Source: an uncultured Dietzia sp. | Lineage (GTDB): Bacteria; Actinomycetota; Actinomycetes; Mycobacteriales; Mycobacteriaceae | Direction: 5' to 3' | Assembly (NCBI RefSeq): GCF_937873725.1 | Contig: NZ_CALMYY010000024.1 | Coordinates: 1-50,857, forward strand | DNA length: 50,857 bases | In this document: positions 9,065-17,105 of the stretch, piece by piece | Layout: each line of letters begins with the position of its first letter | Numbering within the stretch: position 1 is the first letter of the stretch | Program-made: the position numbers and the translations under genes | Notes under the pieces: generated by a model | Seen by the model: the letters and a program-made list of their open reading frames with translations, nothing else | Told to the model about the DNA's origin: nothing | The model's database searches: none

Positions 9065-10246
9065 TCACGGCGTCAGGATCATCTTGACGGCGCCGTCCTG
9101 CTTCTTCTGGAACATCTCGTAGGCCCTGGGCGCGTCCGCGAGGGGGAGGCGGTGGGTGGCGAAGTCGTCGACGCCGAGCGGGTCGTCGTCGGTGAGCAGC
9201 GGCATGATGTCGTCGACCCAGCGCTTGACGTTGGCCTGGCCCATCTTCAGGGTGATCTGCTTGTCGAACATCGTCAGCATGGGCAGCGGATCAGCGCTAC
9301 CGCCGTAGACGCCGGAGAGCGAGATGGTCCCGCCACGGCGCACGATGTCGATGGCGGAGTAGAACGCGGCCAGCTTGTCGACTCCCGCGGTCTCCATCAT
9401 CTTCCTGCCGAGGAACTTCGGCAGCATCCCCACCGCGGCGTGGGCGGCACCGGCGGCGGGCGAGCCGTGGGCCTCCATGCCCACCGCGTCGATCACCGAG
9501 TCGGGGCCGCGGCCGTCGGTCATCTCGCGGATCGCCTCTCCCACCTCCCCGGACACCCCGGCGGGATCGAGAACCTCGACGCCGCGGTGGGTCTGCCGGG
9601 CCCGCCGCTCGGCGACCGGGTCGACCCCGATGACGCGGTGTCCACGATGGGCCGCGATCCGAGCGGCCATGTCACCGATGGGTCCGAGTCCCAGCACGAC
9701 GACCGTGCCGCCGTCGGGGATCTGCGCGTACTCCACCCCCTGCCATGCGGTGGGCAGCACGTCGGACAGGTAGAGGTAGCGGTCGTCCGCGTGCTCGTGC
9801 GGGACCTTGATGTGGGTGTTCTGCGCGTGGGGGACCCGCAGGTACTCCGCCTGGCCGCCCGCGACGCTGCCGTAGAGCTCGGAGTAGCCGAAGAGGGCCG
9901 CGCCCATGCCCTGCTCGCGGACCTGGGTGGTCTCGCACTGGGTGTTGAGACCCTTGCCGCACATGTAGCAGTGGCCGCACGAGATCTGGAACGGCATCAC
10001 CACCCGGTCGCCTGGTCTGAGGTCGGTGACCCCGGCGCCCACCTCCTCGACGATGCCCATGGGCTCGTGACCGAGGATGTCTCCCTCGTTCATGAAGGGT
10101 CCCAGCACCTCATACAGGTGTAGATCCGAGCCGCAGATGTTTGTGCTGGTGATCTTGACGATCGCGTCGGTGGGCTCCTCGATCCTGGGGTCCGGGACCT
10201 CATCGACCCGGACGTCGCGCTTTCCGTGCCAGGTGACCGCCTTCAT
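9065..10246 (-). CDS. Zinc-dependent alcohol dehydrogenase (formaldehyde dehydrogenase-like MDR protein)
   Basis: 393-residue medium-chain dehydrogenase. Catalytic zinc ligands are in NICGSDLHLYE and GHEPMGIVEEVG; the structural zinc is held by four cysteines in SCGHCYMCGKGLNTQC. The Rossmann motif is VLGLGPIGDMAARIA. The insertion around ALFGYSELYGSVAGGQAEY and the overall length resemble glutathione-independent formaldehyde dehydrogenase-like proteins, but the substrate cannot be fixed from sequence. The ATG at 10246 has an AGAGGAG Shine-Dalgarno. A 22-bp perfect palindrome lies 23 bp upstream and may be an operator. Confidence 0.93.
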   Translation of the reverse strand: MKAVTWHGKRDVRVDEVPDPRIEEPTDAIVKITSTNICGSDLHLYEVLGPFMNEGDILGHEPMGIVEEVGAGVTDLRPGDRVVMPFQISCGHCYMCGKGLNTQCETTQVREQGMGAALFGYSELYGSVAGGQAEYLRVPHAQNTHIKVPHEHADDRYLYLSDVLPTAWQGVEYAQIPDGGTVVVLGLGPIGDMAARIAAHRGHRVIGVDPVAERRARQTHRGVEVLDPAGVSGEVGEAIREMTDGRGPDSVIDAVGMEAHGSPAAGAAHAAVGMLPKFLGRKMMETAGVDKLAAFYSAIDIVRRGGTISLSGVYGGSADPLPMLTMFDKQITLKMGQANVKRWVDDIMPLLTDDDPLGVDDFATHRLPLADAPRAYEMFQKKQDGAVKMILTP

Positions 10247-10268
10247 GCGGGGCTCCTCTCTGGTCGCG

Positions 10269-10290
10269 TGCGTGCGTGGTCACGCACGCA
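10269..10290. promoter_or_regulatory. 22-bp palindrome upstream of the alcohol dehydrogenase gene
   Basis: TGCGTGCGTG (10269-10278), GT spacer, CACGCACGCA (10281-10290): perfect 10-bp arms, 23 bp before the ADH start codon. It has the size and symmetry of a dimeric repressor site; a hairpin in the 5' leader is the alternative. Confidence 0.55.
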
Positions 10291-10400
10291 GGTGACGGTA
10301 ACGACGAGATGGCCTGCCCGCATCCGCTGGCCCGGGGGCATAGGGTGACCGTCATCAAGATCTGGCAGGTCGGCCCGCCGACCCCGTGGAGGGCTGGAAG

Positions 10401-11120
10401 ATGACCGATTCACTGAGCGGCAACGGTTGGGACGACGCCAGCCGGGGGCAGGACGGGCACCGCAACCACGCGAACTCCTGGGGTGATCCGGGTCAGGGTT
10501 ATACCGGTCAGGGCTATACCGGTCAGGGCGGTGCGGGATGGGGCGGCCCCGGCTACCCGGCGCCACCGCCGACCTCCCCGCCCCGTAGCGGGCTCGTGTG
10601 GGCGCTGGGCGCGCTGGTGGTCGTCCTCCTCGTGGCGCTCGCCGGAGTCGTGGGGTACTTGCTGGCATCCAGCGGCGACGACGAGATCGCGGCCGTGCCG
10701 GTCCCGCAGGAGCCCGCACCTGCACCCGCGCCCGCACCCGCACCCGCACCCGCCCCGGCCGGGCCCGCCGGAGCGGCGACGGGTTCCAGCGGTGACCTGG
10801 GCCTGTCGATCCCCATGACCCGCCCGGCCTGCGACGGTCGCGGGATCGTGGTCCTGTACTCCGCCGTCACCCCGGGTGCGTACGCGCAGGAGATCTCCTC
10901 GGCGCTGGCCCAGTACCCGGGCGCGTCCTATCTCCGTACTGACATGGCGTGTCCGTCGCTGCGTCAGAGGGACGAGAACGGGAACGTCATCTACGCGGTC
11001 TACCTGCCGTCCGGATACACGCGTGGGGACCTGTGCGCGGATGTGCGCGCGGTGGGCCCGCCCGCGTACGGCCGGTGGCTCGACACGACGAGCGACCCGT
11101 CGGTGCTGGTCACCTGCTGA
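10401..11120 (+). CDS. Membrane-anchored protein with kinase-type extracellular sensor domain
   Basis: 239 residues. It has a cytoplasmic Gly/Pro/Gln-rich N-terminus with two GQGYT repeats, one membrane segment (LVWALGALVVVLLVALAGVV, about 67-92), an Ala-Pro spacer of about nine AP units, then an extracellular domain of about 105 residues with Cys in RPACDGRG, DMACPSL, GDLCAD and the C-terminus. The block GIVVLYSAVTPGAYAQEI...YLRTD...YAVYLPSG resembles domains I associate with the C-terminal, outside part of Ser/Thr kinases in Mycobacteriales, but no kinase domain is present. The ATG at 10401 follows a GGAAG-like site; an in-frame GTG at 10386 is possible. Confidence 0.8.
   Translation: MTDSLSGNGWDDASRGQDGHRNHANSWGDPGQGYTGQGYTGQGGAGWGGPGYPAPPPTSPPRSGLVWALGALVVVLLVALAGVVGYLLASSGDDEIAAVPVPQEPAPAPAPAPAPAPAPAGPAGAATGSSGDLGLSIPMTRPACDGRGIVVLYSAVTPGAYAQEISSALAQYPGASYLRTDMACPSLRQRDENGNVIYAVYLPSGYTRGDLCADVRAVGPPAYGRWLDTTSDPSVLVTC
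10491..10528 (+). repeat. 15-bp tandem repeat in coding sequence
   Basis: GGTCAGGGTTATACC, GGTCAGGGCTATACC and a partial third copy; encodes GQGYT repeats in the cytoplasmic tail. Confidence 0.85.
10713..10758 (+). repeat. Hexamer repeat encoding an Ala-Pro spacer
   Basis: GCACCC/GCGCCC hexamers in frame, encoding repeated Ala-Pro just outside the membrane segment. The copy number may vary between strains. Confidence 0.8.
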
Positions 11121-11132
11121 GCGGCGGAGGGA

Positions 11133-12275
11133 TCAGCGCACGATCAGGGGGATGTGCTGCTCGGCAGGGGTGTTCGCGCCGTGGTGGCCGAGCAGCGAGG
11201 ATTCGAGCTGCTCGTTCCGGGTCCGTGCCAGCACGACGCCGCCGGTCGCGACGGCGATGACGTCACCGAGCCTGGCCGCATGGTCCCGACCCCGACCGAA
11301 GAGGAGCTCGTCGAGCGCCTGTTCTCGGCTGATGACCAGTGCGTGGCCGCGGAGCTCCGAGGTCCACGCGGCCAGCACGTCGTTCGCAGACCCGTCTCGG
11401 GCGTAGACGTGGCGGACGCGGGCCTCACCGGCGACGGTGTCGACGTCGGCCAGGAGGGCGGGGGAGAAGTCGATGTCGACGACGGTCTCGGCGGTGACCA
11501 TCCCGTGGTCGGCGGTGAGGAGGAGAGTGCAGCCGTGGGGCAGGTCGGCGGCGAGGTCGGCGACAAAGGCATCGACCTCCCGCAGCGACCGCACCCATTC
11601 CGGGGAGCCCGGTCCGTGGATGTGGCCCACGAGGTCGAGATCGCCGAAGTAGGCGTAGACGAAGCGTCGCGTGCGGGACGGACCGCCGACGCTGTCCAGG
11701 ACGCCCCGGCGGACCTCGTCGAGGGAGCTCGCCGGCAGGTAGGCGCCGTCGGCGCGGAACGCCGCGCGCGTGAGGCCGGAATCGCGGAAATCCTCACGCA
11801 TGACATAGGTGACCTCGACGCCCTGCGCCGCGAGGAGTTCGAGCAGGCTCGGGTGCTGCTGCACCTCGCGGGGAGGGAAGCGGTCCAGGGCCGAGGGGCC
11901 GCCCGCCGACCCGAGGGTCCACCGCAGCGGGTTGAACGAGGTGGCCGGTCCCTCGGCGTCCGAGATGCGGAAGCTGTACCCGACGATCCCGTGTCGCGAA
12001 CACGGTGCGCCGACCGCCAGGCTCGTCAGGCTGGTGGCGGTGGTGGCGGGGAACCCGGCCGAGATCATCCTCGTGGACAGTGCGGCGAGGGTCGGAGCGT
12101 CGTCGGCGTGCTCGCGGATGAGCTCCGCGCCGAGGCCGTCGACCAGCACGAGGACCGCGTCCCGGCACGGCTCCAGAGCGAGGGGATTGCGCGTGCCCGC
12201 CCCCAGCGCTGCGGCGACGGAGGGCATGACATCGGCCAGTGCGTGGTCGGACGGACTGCTCGGGATCCCGGTCAT
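11133..12275 (-). CDS. Alkaline phosphatase-superfamily nucleotide pyrophosphatase/phosphodiesterase
   Basis: 380 residues. Metal-dependent phosphohydrolase of the type I phosphodiesterase/nucleotide pyrophosphatase group. It shows VLVLVDGLGAELI (first metal Asp), GFPATTATSLTSLAVG with the nucleophile Thr, DLDLVGHIHGPGSPEW, LLTADHGM (Asp-His metal pair) and LLGHHGANTPAEQHIPLIV near the C-terminus. No signal peptide is seen, so it is probably cytoplasmic. The ATG at 12275 has a GGTGGAG site just upstream; an in-frame ATG lies a few codons earlier. It converges with the sensor-like gene, 12 bp apart. Mycobacterial homologues are annotated as phosphodiesterases of unknown substrate. Confidence 0.9.
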   Translation of the reverse strand: MTGIPSSPSDHALADVMPSVAAALGAGTRNPLALEPCRDAVLVLVDGLGAELIREHADDAPTLAALSTRMISAGFPATTATSLTSLAVGAPCSRHGIVGYSFRISDAEGPATSFNPLRWTLGSAGGPSALDRFPPREVQQHPSLLELLAAQGVEVTYVMREDFRDSGLTRAAFRADGAYLPASSLDEVRRGVLDSVGGPSRTRRFVYAYFGDLDLVGHIHGPGSPEWVRSLREVDAFVADLAADLPHGCTLLLTADHGMVTAETVVDIDFSPALLADVDTVAGEARVRHVYARDGSANDVLAAWTSELRGHALVISREQALDELLFGRGRDHAARLGDVIAVATGGVVLARTRNEQLESSLLGHHGANTPAEQHIPLIVR

Positions 12276-12333
12276 GTCTCCACCATCCCCCATTCCGCCC
12301 CGCCACGGACGCCGGCCTCGGAAGACGGGGGCC

Positions 12334-13950
12334 TCAGAACGGTGGTGGGTCGAGGAGCTCGTCGAGGAGTGCCCGGACGTCCTGTTCGACCTTGCTCGCG
12401 ACGGGTGCGTTCCGGCGCCACCATCGGCCGTGCTCGGACGGTCGGGGACTGCCCGGGCCGGTGCCGGCGGGGTGCGCGGTGCGGTCGCGTTCGGCGGCCA
12501 GGCGGGCGGCGCGCCGGGACCAGTAGGTCGGCTCGGAGTGCGAGCGGCTGCCGGCGGTGGACGGGTCGGGGCTTCGCCGCTGCTGCGCGTCCCAGGCCGC
12601 GGTCTCGGCATGAGCCTGCTCGCGCCTGTAGGCGCCGAGCGGTCCGGACGGTCGCGTCATCGTGGTGGTCCCCTCGGGACTCGTGACGATCAGCGTCCCG
12701 TCCGGTTGCAGGTCGTAGACCCAGTCCGAGAAGGTCTTGAACCGATGGTGGCGCCTGCAGAGGCACATGAGGTTGCACTCCTCGGTGTGCCCGCCGCGCG
12801 CCGGGTCCGCGTGATCGAACGGCCGGACGTGGTCCACGTCGCAGTCGTCGGCCGGGACCGCGCACCCGGGGTGACGGCAGGTGCCATCCCGAAGCCGGAT
12901 GCGTCTTGCCAGTTCGGCGCTGGGCTTGTACCTCAGGGCCCGCCTGGCGTCGTCAGCGGCGCCGATGCGGGGATCGACCCTCTCGAAGCTGGCGCCGTCG
13001 CTGGTGGCGAGCATGGCGAGCAGCGCGTGGAGCGCAGCCTGGCCGCTCCGGGTGAACTCCACGGTCGCCGCATCCCCGCGGTCGTCGGAGTCGCTGCGTC
13101 CCGCCAGGACGGTGACCCTCGGTCGAAGCGGCGCAGGAGGCTGGTCGGGCGTGCCGGCCCGTCGACGGTCTCCACACGCGAGGGACAGCAGGGCGTCCGC
13201 GCGTCGTTCGGCCTTCGAGTAGAAGCACTCCTCACCCGCGGCCGCCCCCTCGTCGTCGTCGGCGTGTTCGGCCACCCGCTGGTCGATCGCCTCGGCCAGG
13301 ACGGCGGCCTCCTCGTTGGCGAGGACGGCGGACAGCGTCGACATCCCGTCTCGCCCCTTGTTGAGGCGCACGCCGCGCGCCCGGGCGGCCTCGTCCCGCC
13401 GGCGGCGGATGCCGTCCGCGTCGTGCCGGGCGATGATCGCGTCGGCCCTCTCGCGCATCGTCTTGGCTCCGAGCCGCTCACCGGCCTCCAGGGCGTCGAG
13501 GTAGTCGTCGACCACCTTCCGCTGAACCAGCGGCAGGACCTCGGCGTCGACGGTCGCCATCTGCCGCGCCAGGGACTCCGCGGCACGCAGGTCCATTCGC
13601 CCGGCCGACAGCGCCTCGAGTATGGCGGGATAACGCGTGTGGAGGTCCCACGCGAAGCTGATCATCGCCTCGGCCCGGAGAGAGGAGATCGCCATGGCGG
13701 CGACGACGTAGCCGGTCGCCGCGACGAACGGATCGACCACGGCATGGCCCGGCGGAGACCCGTCGCCGGCGCCGGCCTCCTCCTGGCGGGCGCACTCCCG
13801 GTACAGCTCGTAACACGCGATCAGCCGCCGTGCCGCCGCCCGATTCTCCGCCGCCCACCCCTCACGTGCGGCAGCGGTCAGGTCGGTGAGCGAGGCGGGA
13901 GTCGCGGACGCGGGGGAATCGCCGGCGGTGCCGCGTGAGCTGCCGTCCAT
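12334..13950 (-). CDS. DUF222 domain HNH endonuclease (13E12-repeat family)
   Basis: 538 residues. A long alpha-helical DUF222 region (about 40-350) precedes the HNH block around residues 360-405: CRHPGCAVPADDCDVDHVRPF, then TEECNLMCLCRRHHRFK, with paired Cys and His suited to metal binding. The last 130 residues are charged and low in structure. The family is abundant and multicopy in Actinobacteria (REP13E12 in M. tuberculosis); its biological role is unclear, and it can be mobile or selfish. ATG at 13950 with AAGGGGAGG. It has an unusually strong upstream promoter. I see no flanking repeats or inteins. Confidence 0.93.
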   Translation of the reverse strand: MDGSSRGTAGDSPASATPASLTDLTAAAREGWAAENRAAARRLIACYELYRECARQEEAGAGDGSPPGHAVVDPFVAATGYVVAAMAISSLRAEAMISFAWDLHTRYPAILEALSAGRMDLRAAESLARQMATVDAEVLPLVQRKVVDDYLDALEAGERLGAKTMRERADAIIARHDADGIRRRRDEAARARGVRLNKGRDGMSTLSAVLANEEAAVLAEAIDQRVAEHADDDEGAAAGEECFYSKAERRADALLSLACGDRRRAGTPDQPPAPLRPRVTVLAGRSDSDDRGDAATVEFTRSGQAALHALLAMLATSDGASFERVDPRIGAADDARRALRYKPSAELARRIRLRDGTCRHPGCAVPADDCDVDHVRPFDHADPARGGHTEECNLMCLCRRHHRFKTFSDWVYDLQPDGTLIVTSPEGTTTMTRPSGPLGAYRREQAHAETAAWDAQQRRSPDPSTAGSRSHSEPTYWSRRAARLAAERDRTAHPAGTGPGSPRPSEHGRWWRRNAPVASKVEQDVRALLDELLDPPPF

Positions 13951-13994
13951 GTTCCTCCCCTTCCGCCGTCCCTGCCACCTCGAATCTGTGTTCT

Positions 13995-14023
13995 ATTATA
14001 CGCACAGACTTTCGATGAGGCAA
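13995..14023 (-). promoter_or_regulatory. Near-consensus housekeeping promoter of the HNH gene
   Basis: Minus strand TTGCCT (14018-14023), 17-bp spacer, TATAAT (13995-14000). The transcript would start near 13988, giving a leader of about 40 nt with a good ribosome binding site. CTGTG (13986-13990) and CACAG (14003-14007) flank the -10 symmetrically and could be a repressor site. Confidence 0.75.
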
Positions 14024-15081
14024 GGGTCTGCGGACCGGCCGCCACGGCGCGGCCGTCCCCGCCCCGGGTAACGGATCCCCACAACCCACGGATATGTGAT
14101 GGGGTCGTACTCATCGACCCACGGGGCAGCCGCCCCGCAGCCGCTGCTCGGAGGCCCCACATGTCCAAGACCATCGCGTACGCCGGAGTGCTGGCCGCCG
14201 CGCTTCTCCTCTCCTCGGCCGGGGCCGCCGCGGCCGAGACGGACGGCGGTTACCTCGGTCCTGCGGGCGAGTTGCTGCCGGGCTCCGTCACCGGCTCGCT
14301 TCCCGGGTACACGTCGGGCCCGCTCGGTTCGACCGCCACCCTCGCCTGCAACATCGGCACCGTCGTCGGCACCGCCGCCCAGCTGATGGGTGCGGGGTTG
14401 CCGATCCCCGTGGGAATCATCTGCGCCGTCGTGAACCCGGTCGCGGAGTCCGCGGACTTCCTGCTCGACGGCGACATCGACGGGTCGGTCGGCGCGGTGG
14501 TCGGGGGAGTGCCGCTCGTGGGCGACTCGCTCGAGGGCCAGATCGACACCGCGTCCGCCACCGACTCCGTCGAGGGTGTGCTGGGTGAGCGTCTGGGCTC
14601 GCTCGCGGAGGAGTCCCTCTCGCCGGAGCCCCCGACGCGCGCGAACATCAACGACTGGTTCCCCCCCCCCACCGGGTGCGCCGCCGGCGGGGACTCCGCG
14701 CGGCCCGGGCCCGACCGCGGGCGCCTCGACGGGCCGCAGCGCGACCGGCAGTCCCGCCACCACGAGCCGATAGGACTCGGTGACGAGCTCGTCGACCATG
14801 GCGGGGGTCAGCGAGCCGTCGGGGTGGAGCGAGATCCAATGGCGCTTGTTCATGTGATAGCCGGGCGTGATGTCGGCGTGCGCGTCCCGCAGGGCCAGCG
14901 AGTCCGACGGTAGGGACTTGAGGACCACCTGACGTCCGCCCGCCACCTCCACGTGGAACATGAACATCTTTCCCCGGACCTTGAACACGTCGACGTCGGG
15001 GCCGAACGGGAACTCCAGGGTCGTGGCCGGCAGTTCGCGCGCCCGCATCGCCGCGCATCGCTGGAGTTCCCGTCCGTTCAC
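13996..15081 (-). CDS. MmcQ/YjbR family protein; C-terminal end unreliable
   Basis: Residues 1-122 (15081 down to about 14716) form a complete YjbR-fold protein: FPFGPDVDVFKVRGKMFMFHV, then ITPGYHMNKRHWISLHPDGSL and LVTESYRLVVAGLP, which is where this family normally ends. As sequenced the frame then runs on for about 240 more residues, antisense to the exported protein gene, and that part looks like shadow sequence. A C10 run at 14661-14670 lies in this tail. With one more base, or two fewer, the frame would stop at 14648. I take the real gene to be about 14648/14700-15081. Function of the family is not established. Confidence 0.65.
   Translation of the reverse strand: MNGRELQRCAAMRARELPATTLEFPFGPDVDVFKVRGKMFMFHVEVAGGRQVVLKSLPSDSLALRDAHADITPGYHMNKRHWISLHPDGSLTPAMVDELVTESYRLVVAGLPVALRPVEAPAVGPGPRGVPAGGAPGGGGEPVVDVRARRGLRREGLLRERAQTLTQHTLDGVGGGRGVDLALERVAHERHSPDHRADRPVDVAVEQEVRGLRDRVHDGADDSHGDRQPRTHQLGGGADDGADVAGEGGGRTERARRVPGKRAGDGARQQLARRTEVTAVRLGRGGPGRGEEKRGGQHSGVRDGLGHVGPPSSGCGAAAPWVDEYDPITYPWVVGIRYPGRGRPRRGGRSADPCLIESLCV
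14161..14913 (+). CDS. Small exported protein of unknown function; C-terminus unreliable
   Basis: The signal peptide is clear: MSKTIAYAG then a hydrophobic core LAAALLLSSAGAAAA, cleaved near residue 25. The mature part alternates Gly-rich hydrophobic segments (LACNIGTVVGTAAQLMG, ICAVVNPVAESADFLL) with two Cys that could pair. I do not recognise the family. Start at 14161 with CGGAGG. The plausible sequence ends near residue 166 (INDWFPPP). Beyond a C10 run the frame is antisense to the YjbR-like gene and has lost coding character. One base fewer in the run would give a stop at 14773. Confidence 0.65.
   Translation: MSKTIAYAGVLAAALLLSSAGAAAAETDGGYLGPAGELLPGSVTGSLPGYTSGPLGSTATLACNIGTVVGTAAQLMGAGLPIPVGIICAVVNPVAESADFLLDGDIDGSVGAVVGGVPLVGDSLEGQIDTASATDSVEGVLGERLGSLAEESLSPEPPTRANINDWFPPPTGCAAGGDSARPGPDRGRLDGPQRDRQSRHHEPIGLGDELVDHGGGQRAVGVERDPMALVHVIAGRDVGVRVPQGQRVRR
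14661..14670. other. C10 homopolymer at the collision point of two convergent genes
   Basis: Ten C in a row (G on the minus strand) where the 14161 and 15081 genes run into each other. A length error or true length variation would change both C-termini. Confidence 0.85.
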
Positions 15082-15115
15082 CGGGACGACGCTACCGCCC
15101 GGCGCCGCGGGCGGC

Positions 15116-15715
15116 TCAGTCGTCGACCCCCCGGGCGGCCAGCGCGTCGCCCAGCTGGTCGGCTGTGGTGAGGGCCCCGAGCACGGTGGGGACGACCAGC
15201 GCCCGGATGGACATGCCCAGGCCGCGGGCCTTGCGGGCCTCGGTCACCTGCCGGAGCTGACGGGCCAGCAGCGGTATGGCGCGGATGGTCAGCACGAGGA
15301 CCAGCGCGACCCGGTCCGGGGACACGCCGACGTGCCGCAGCGGCCGGGCGGCGCGGGTGACCGCGTCCAGCATGTCCGACACGCGGGTGGTCAACGCGAC
15401 CAGACCGGCGACGGCCACGGCCACCAGCAGCGACCCGCTCACGCGCAGGGCGGTGTCGAGGTCCGCGACGATCCACTGCAGCGCCAGGATCGCGACGAGC
15501 ATCGGCAGGACCGGGCGGACCTGGTCCCACGCGGCGCGCGGCCGGATCCGTCCGAGGGCGTACAGCCCCGCGGTGAGGGCCAACGCCGGGAGCACGTGCC
15601 GGGGCTCGCGGATCGCCAGGGACGCTGTGAGGATCAACGCGCAGACCAGGAGGATCTTCGGGCCGGCCGGCAGGCGGTGTAGCAGCGAGTCGCCCGGCTG
15701 GTAGGTGGCGAACAC
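15116..15715 (-). CDS. bioN: Energy-coupling factor transmembrane protein (BioN/EcfT)
   Basis: 199 residues, membrane scaffold of the biotin ECF transporter that couples the ATPase to the BioY substrate-binding protein. It has about five hydrophobic segments and the cytoplasmic coupling motif ARKARGLGM near residue 165, the EcfT Ala-Arg-Gly signature; a second region ends in ALAARGVDD. The ATG at 15715 is one base away from the bioM stop. Third gene of bioY-bioM-bioN. Confidence 0.93.
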   Translation of the reverse strand: MFATYQPGDSLLHRLPAGPKILLVCALILTASLAIREPRHVLPALALTAGLYALGRIRPRAAWDQVRPVLPMLVAILALQWIVADLDTALRVSGSLLVAVAVAGLVALTTRVSDMLDAVTRAARPLRHVGVSPDRVALVLVLTIRAIPLLARQLRQVTEARKARGLGMSIRALVVPTVLGALTTADQLGDALAARGVDD

Positions 15716-16453
15716 CTAGGCCGCCGAACCCGGACCCGAGCCCGGACCCGAGCCCGTCCGCAGCGCGATGCGGCGGTAGCCGGCCAGCGCCGCGGCGGGC
15801 GCGTCGTCGATGACCACCCGACCGCCGTCGACCACCAGCACGCGGTCGAAGTCGGCGACCAGGTCCAGGTCGTGGGTGACCACGATGAGCTGCTGGTCCA
15901 GCTCGGCGAAGGTCTCGGCCACCAGCGCCCGGTTGCGCAGGTCGAGCAGTGTCGTGGGTTCGTCGGCCACGATCACCGACGGTTCGATCACCAGCACCGC
16001 CGCCAGCGCGAGCAGCTGCTTCTGGCCGCCGGACAGCAGGTGGCAGGGGTGATCGGCGTGGTCGGTGAGACCGTACCCGGCGAGCACCTGGTCGACTCGT
16101 CGTCGTCGATCCTCCTTGCTCAACCCCGAACGGCGCAGCGAGAAGTCCACGTCCTCCGCCACCGTGGGCATGACGATCTGGGTGTCCGGATCGGTGAAGC
16201 AGAAGCCCACCCGCCGACGGATCCGGGCGCCCTTGCGACGGGTGTCGAGGCCGTCCACGGTGACCGTGCCGGAGGTGGGGACGACGAGCCCGTTGATCAT
16301 CCGGGCGAGCGTGGACTTCCCGCCGCCGTTGACGCCGACGATCCCGATGCGTCGTTCGGTGAGCACCAGGTCGATGTCCGCGAGGACGGTCCGGTCGCCG
16401 TAGGAGTGGCCGACGCCGTCGAACCGGATCTCGGCGCCGCGGGGGTCGGTCAC
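15716..16453 (-). CDS. bioM: Energy-coupling factor ATPase (BioM)
   Basis: 245-residue ABC ATPase that powers the biotin ECF transporter. Walker A GVNGGGKST (about 38-46), Q-loop in FCFTDPDTQIVMPTV, signature LSGGQKQLLALA, Walker B SVIVADEPT, and the H-loop in VVTHD. The C-terminus carries Gly-Ser-Gly-Pro repeats. The start overlaps the bioY stop by four bases. Confidence 0.95.
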   Translation of the reverse strand: MTDPRGAEIRFDGVGHSYGDRTVLADIDLVLTERRIGIVGVNGGGKSTLARMINGLVVPTSGTVTVDGLDTRRKGARIRRRVGFCFTDPDTQIVMPTVAEDVDFSLRRSGLSKEDRRRRVDQVLAGYGLTDHADHPCHLLSGGQKQLLALAAVLVIEPSVIVADEPTTLLDLRNRALVAETFAELDQQLIVVTHDLDLVADFDRVLVVDGGRVVIDDAPAAALAGYRRIALRTGSGPGSGPGSAA

Positions 16454-17052
16454 GCCCGGGTCGCGCGCTGCCTGCGCAGGGGGGCGATCAGACCGGGCCG
16501 CGCCCTGTGGACCTGCTGGGCGACGACCGCGGTGACGACCGCCTTGGCCAGGTCGCCGGGCACGAACACGCCGTTGGCGGCGATCGCGGCCGTGAGGGTG
16601 AGCTCGGTGCGGATCAGCATGCCCACCACGCCGAAGGCGTAGATCACCACGAGCCCGCCGAGGATGTTGACGAGCAGCCCGGGGACGAGTCGGTAGCGGG
16701 GCATCATCAGCGCGGTGAGCAGCCCGATCACGATGACCGCCGGAAGCCAGCCGATGAGGAAGCCCGCGGTTGGGCTGGCCAGCGCGGTGAGCGTCGTGCG
16801 GCCCCCGGCGAGGACGGGCAGCGCCAGGCCGATGACCATCACCGCCAGCACCGACAGCGCGCCCTTGCGCCAGCCGAGGAGCGCGCCGGCGAGCATCACG
16901 CCGAGCGTCTGCAGCGTGATCGGCACGCCGGCGGAACCGATGCTGATCTGACCCGGGAGACCGAGGACGACGATGAGGGCCGCGAACACCGCGATCTGGG
17001 CGAGGTCGCGGGTGGCGCTACGGGCAGGTGCCCGATCGATCGAGGTACTCAC
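16450..17052 (-). CDS. bioY: Biotin transporter substrate-binding component BioY
   Basis: 200-residue, six-helix S-component that binds biotin. The signature ISIGSAGVPITLQTLGVMLAGALLG is followed by GRTTLTALASPTAGFLIGW. GTG at 17052 was chosen because AAGGAG lies 4 bases upstream. An in-frame ATG near 17121 would add 23 residues reading through a 13-bp tandem repeat, and a GACAAT box lies 7 bases before it, so a leaderless longer form cannot be excluded. First gene of the biotin uptake operon. Confidence 0.95.
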   Translation of the reverse strand: MSTSIDRAPARSATRDLAQIAVFAALIVVLGLPGQISIGSAGVPITLQTLGVMLAGALLGWRKGALSVLAVMVIGLALPVLAGGRTTLTALASPTAGFLIGWLPAVIVIGLLTALMMPRYRLVPGLLVNILGGLVVIYAFGVVGMLIRTELTLTAAIAANGVFVPGDLAKAVVTAVVAQQVHRARPGLIAPLRRQRATRA

Positions 17053-17066
17053 TGGACTCCTTGGCT

Positions 17067-17105
17067 CCGGGTGTGCTGGCCGGGTGTGTCGGCCGGGTGT
17101 GTTGG
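17067..17105. repeat. Three tandem 13-bp repeats in front of bioY
   Basis: CCGGGTGTGCTGG, CCGGGTGTGTCGG, CCGGGTGTGTTGG, head to tail and ending 14 bases before the bioY start. They lie in the leader or in an alternative N-terminal extension. Confidence 0.85.

Noticed and set aside
10713..10758. CRISPR-like array or minisatellite
   Set aside because: Six-base units in frame coding for Ala-Pro; no spacers, no cas genes.
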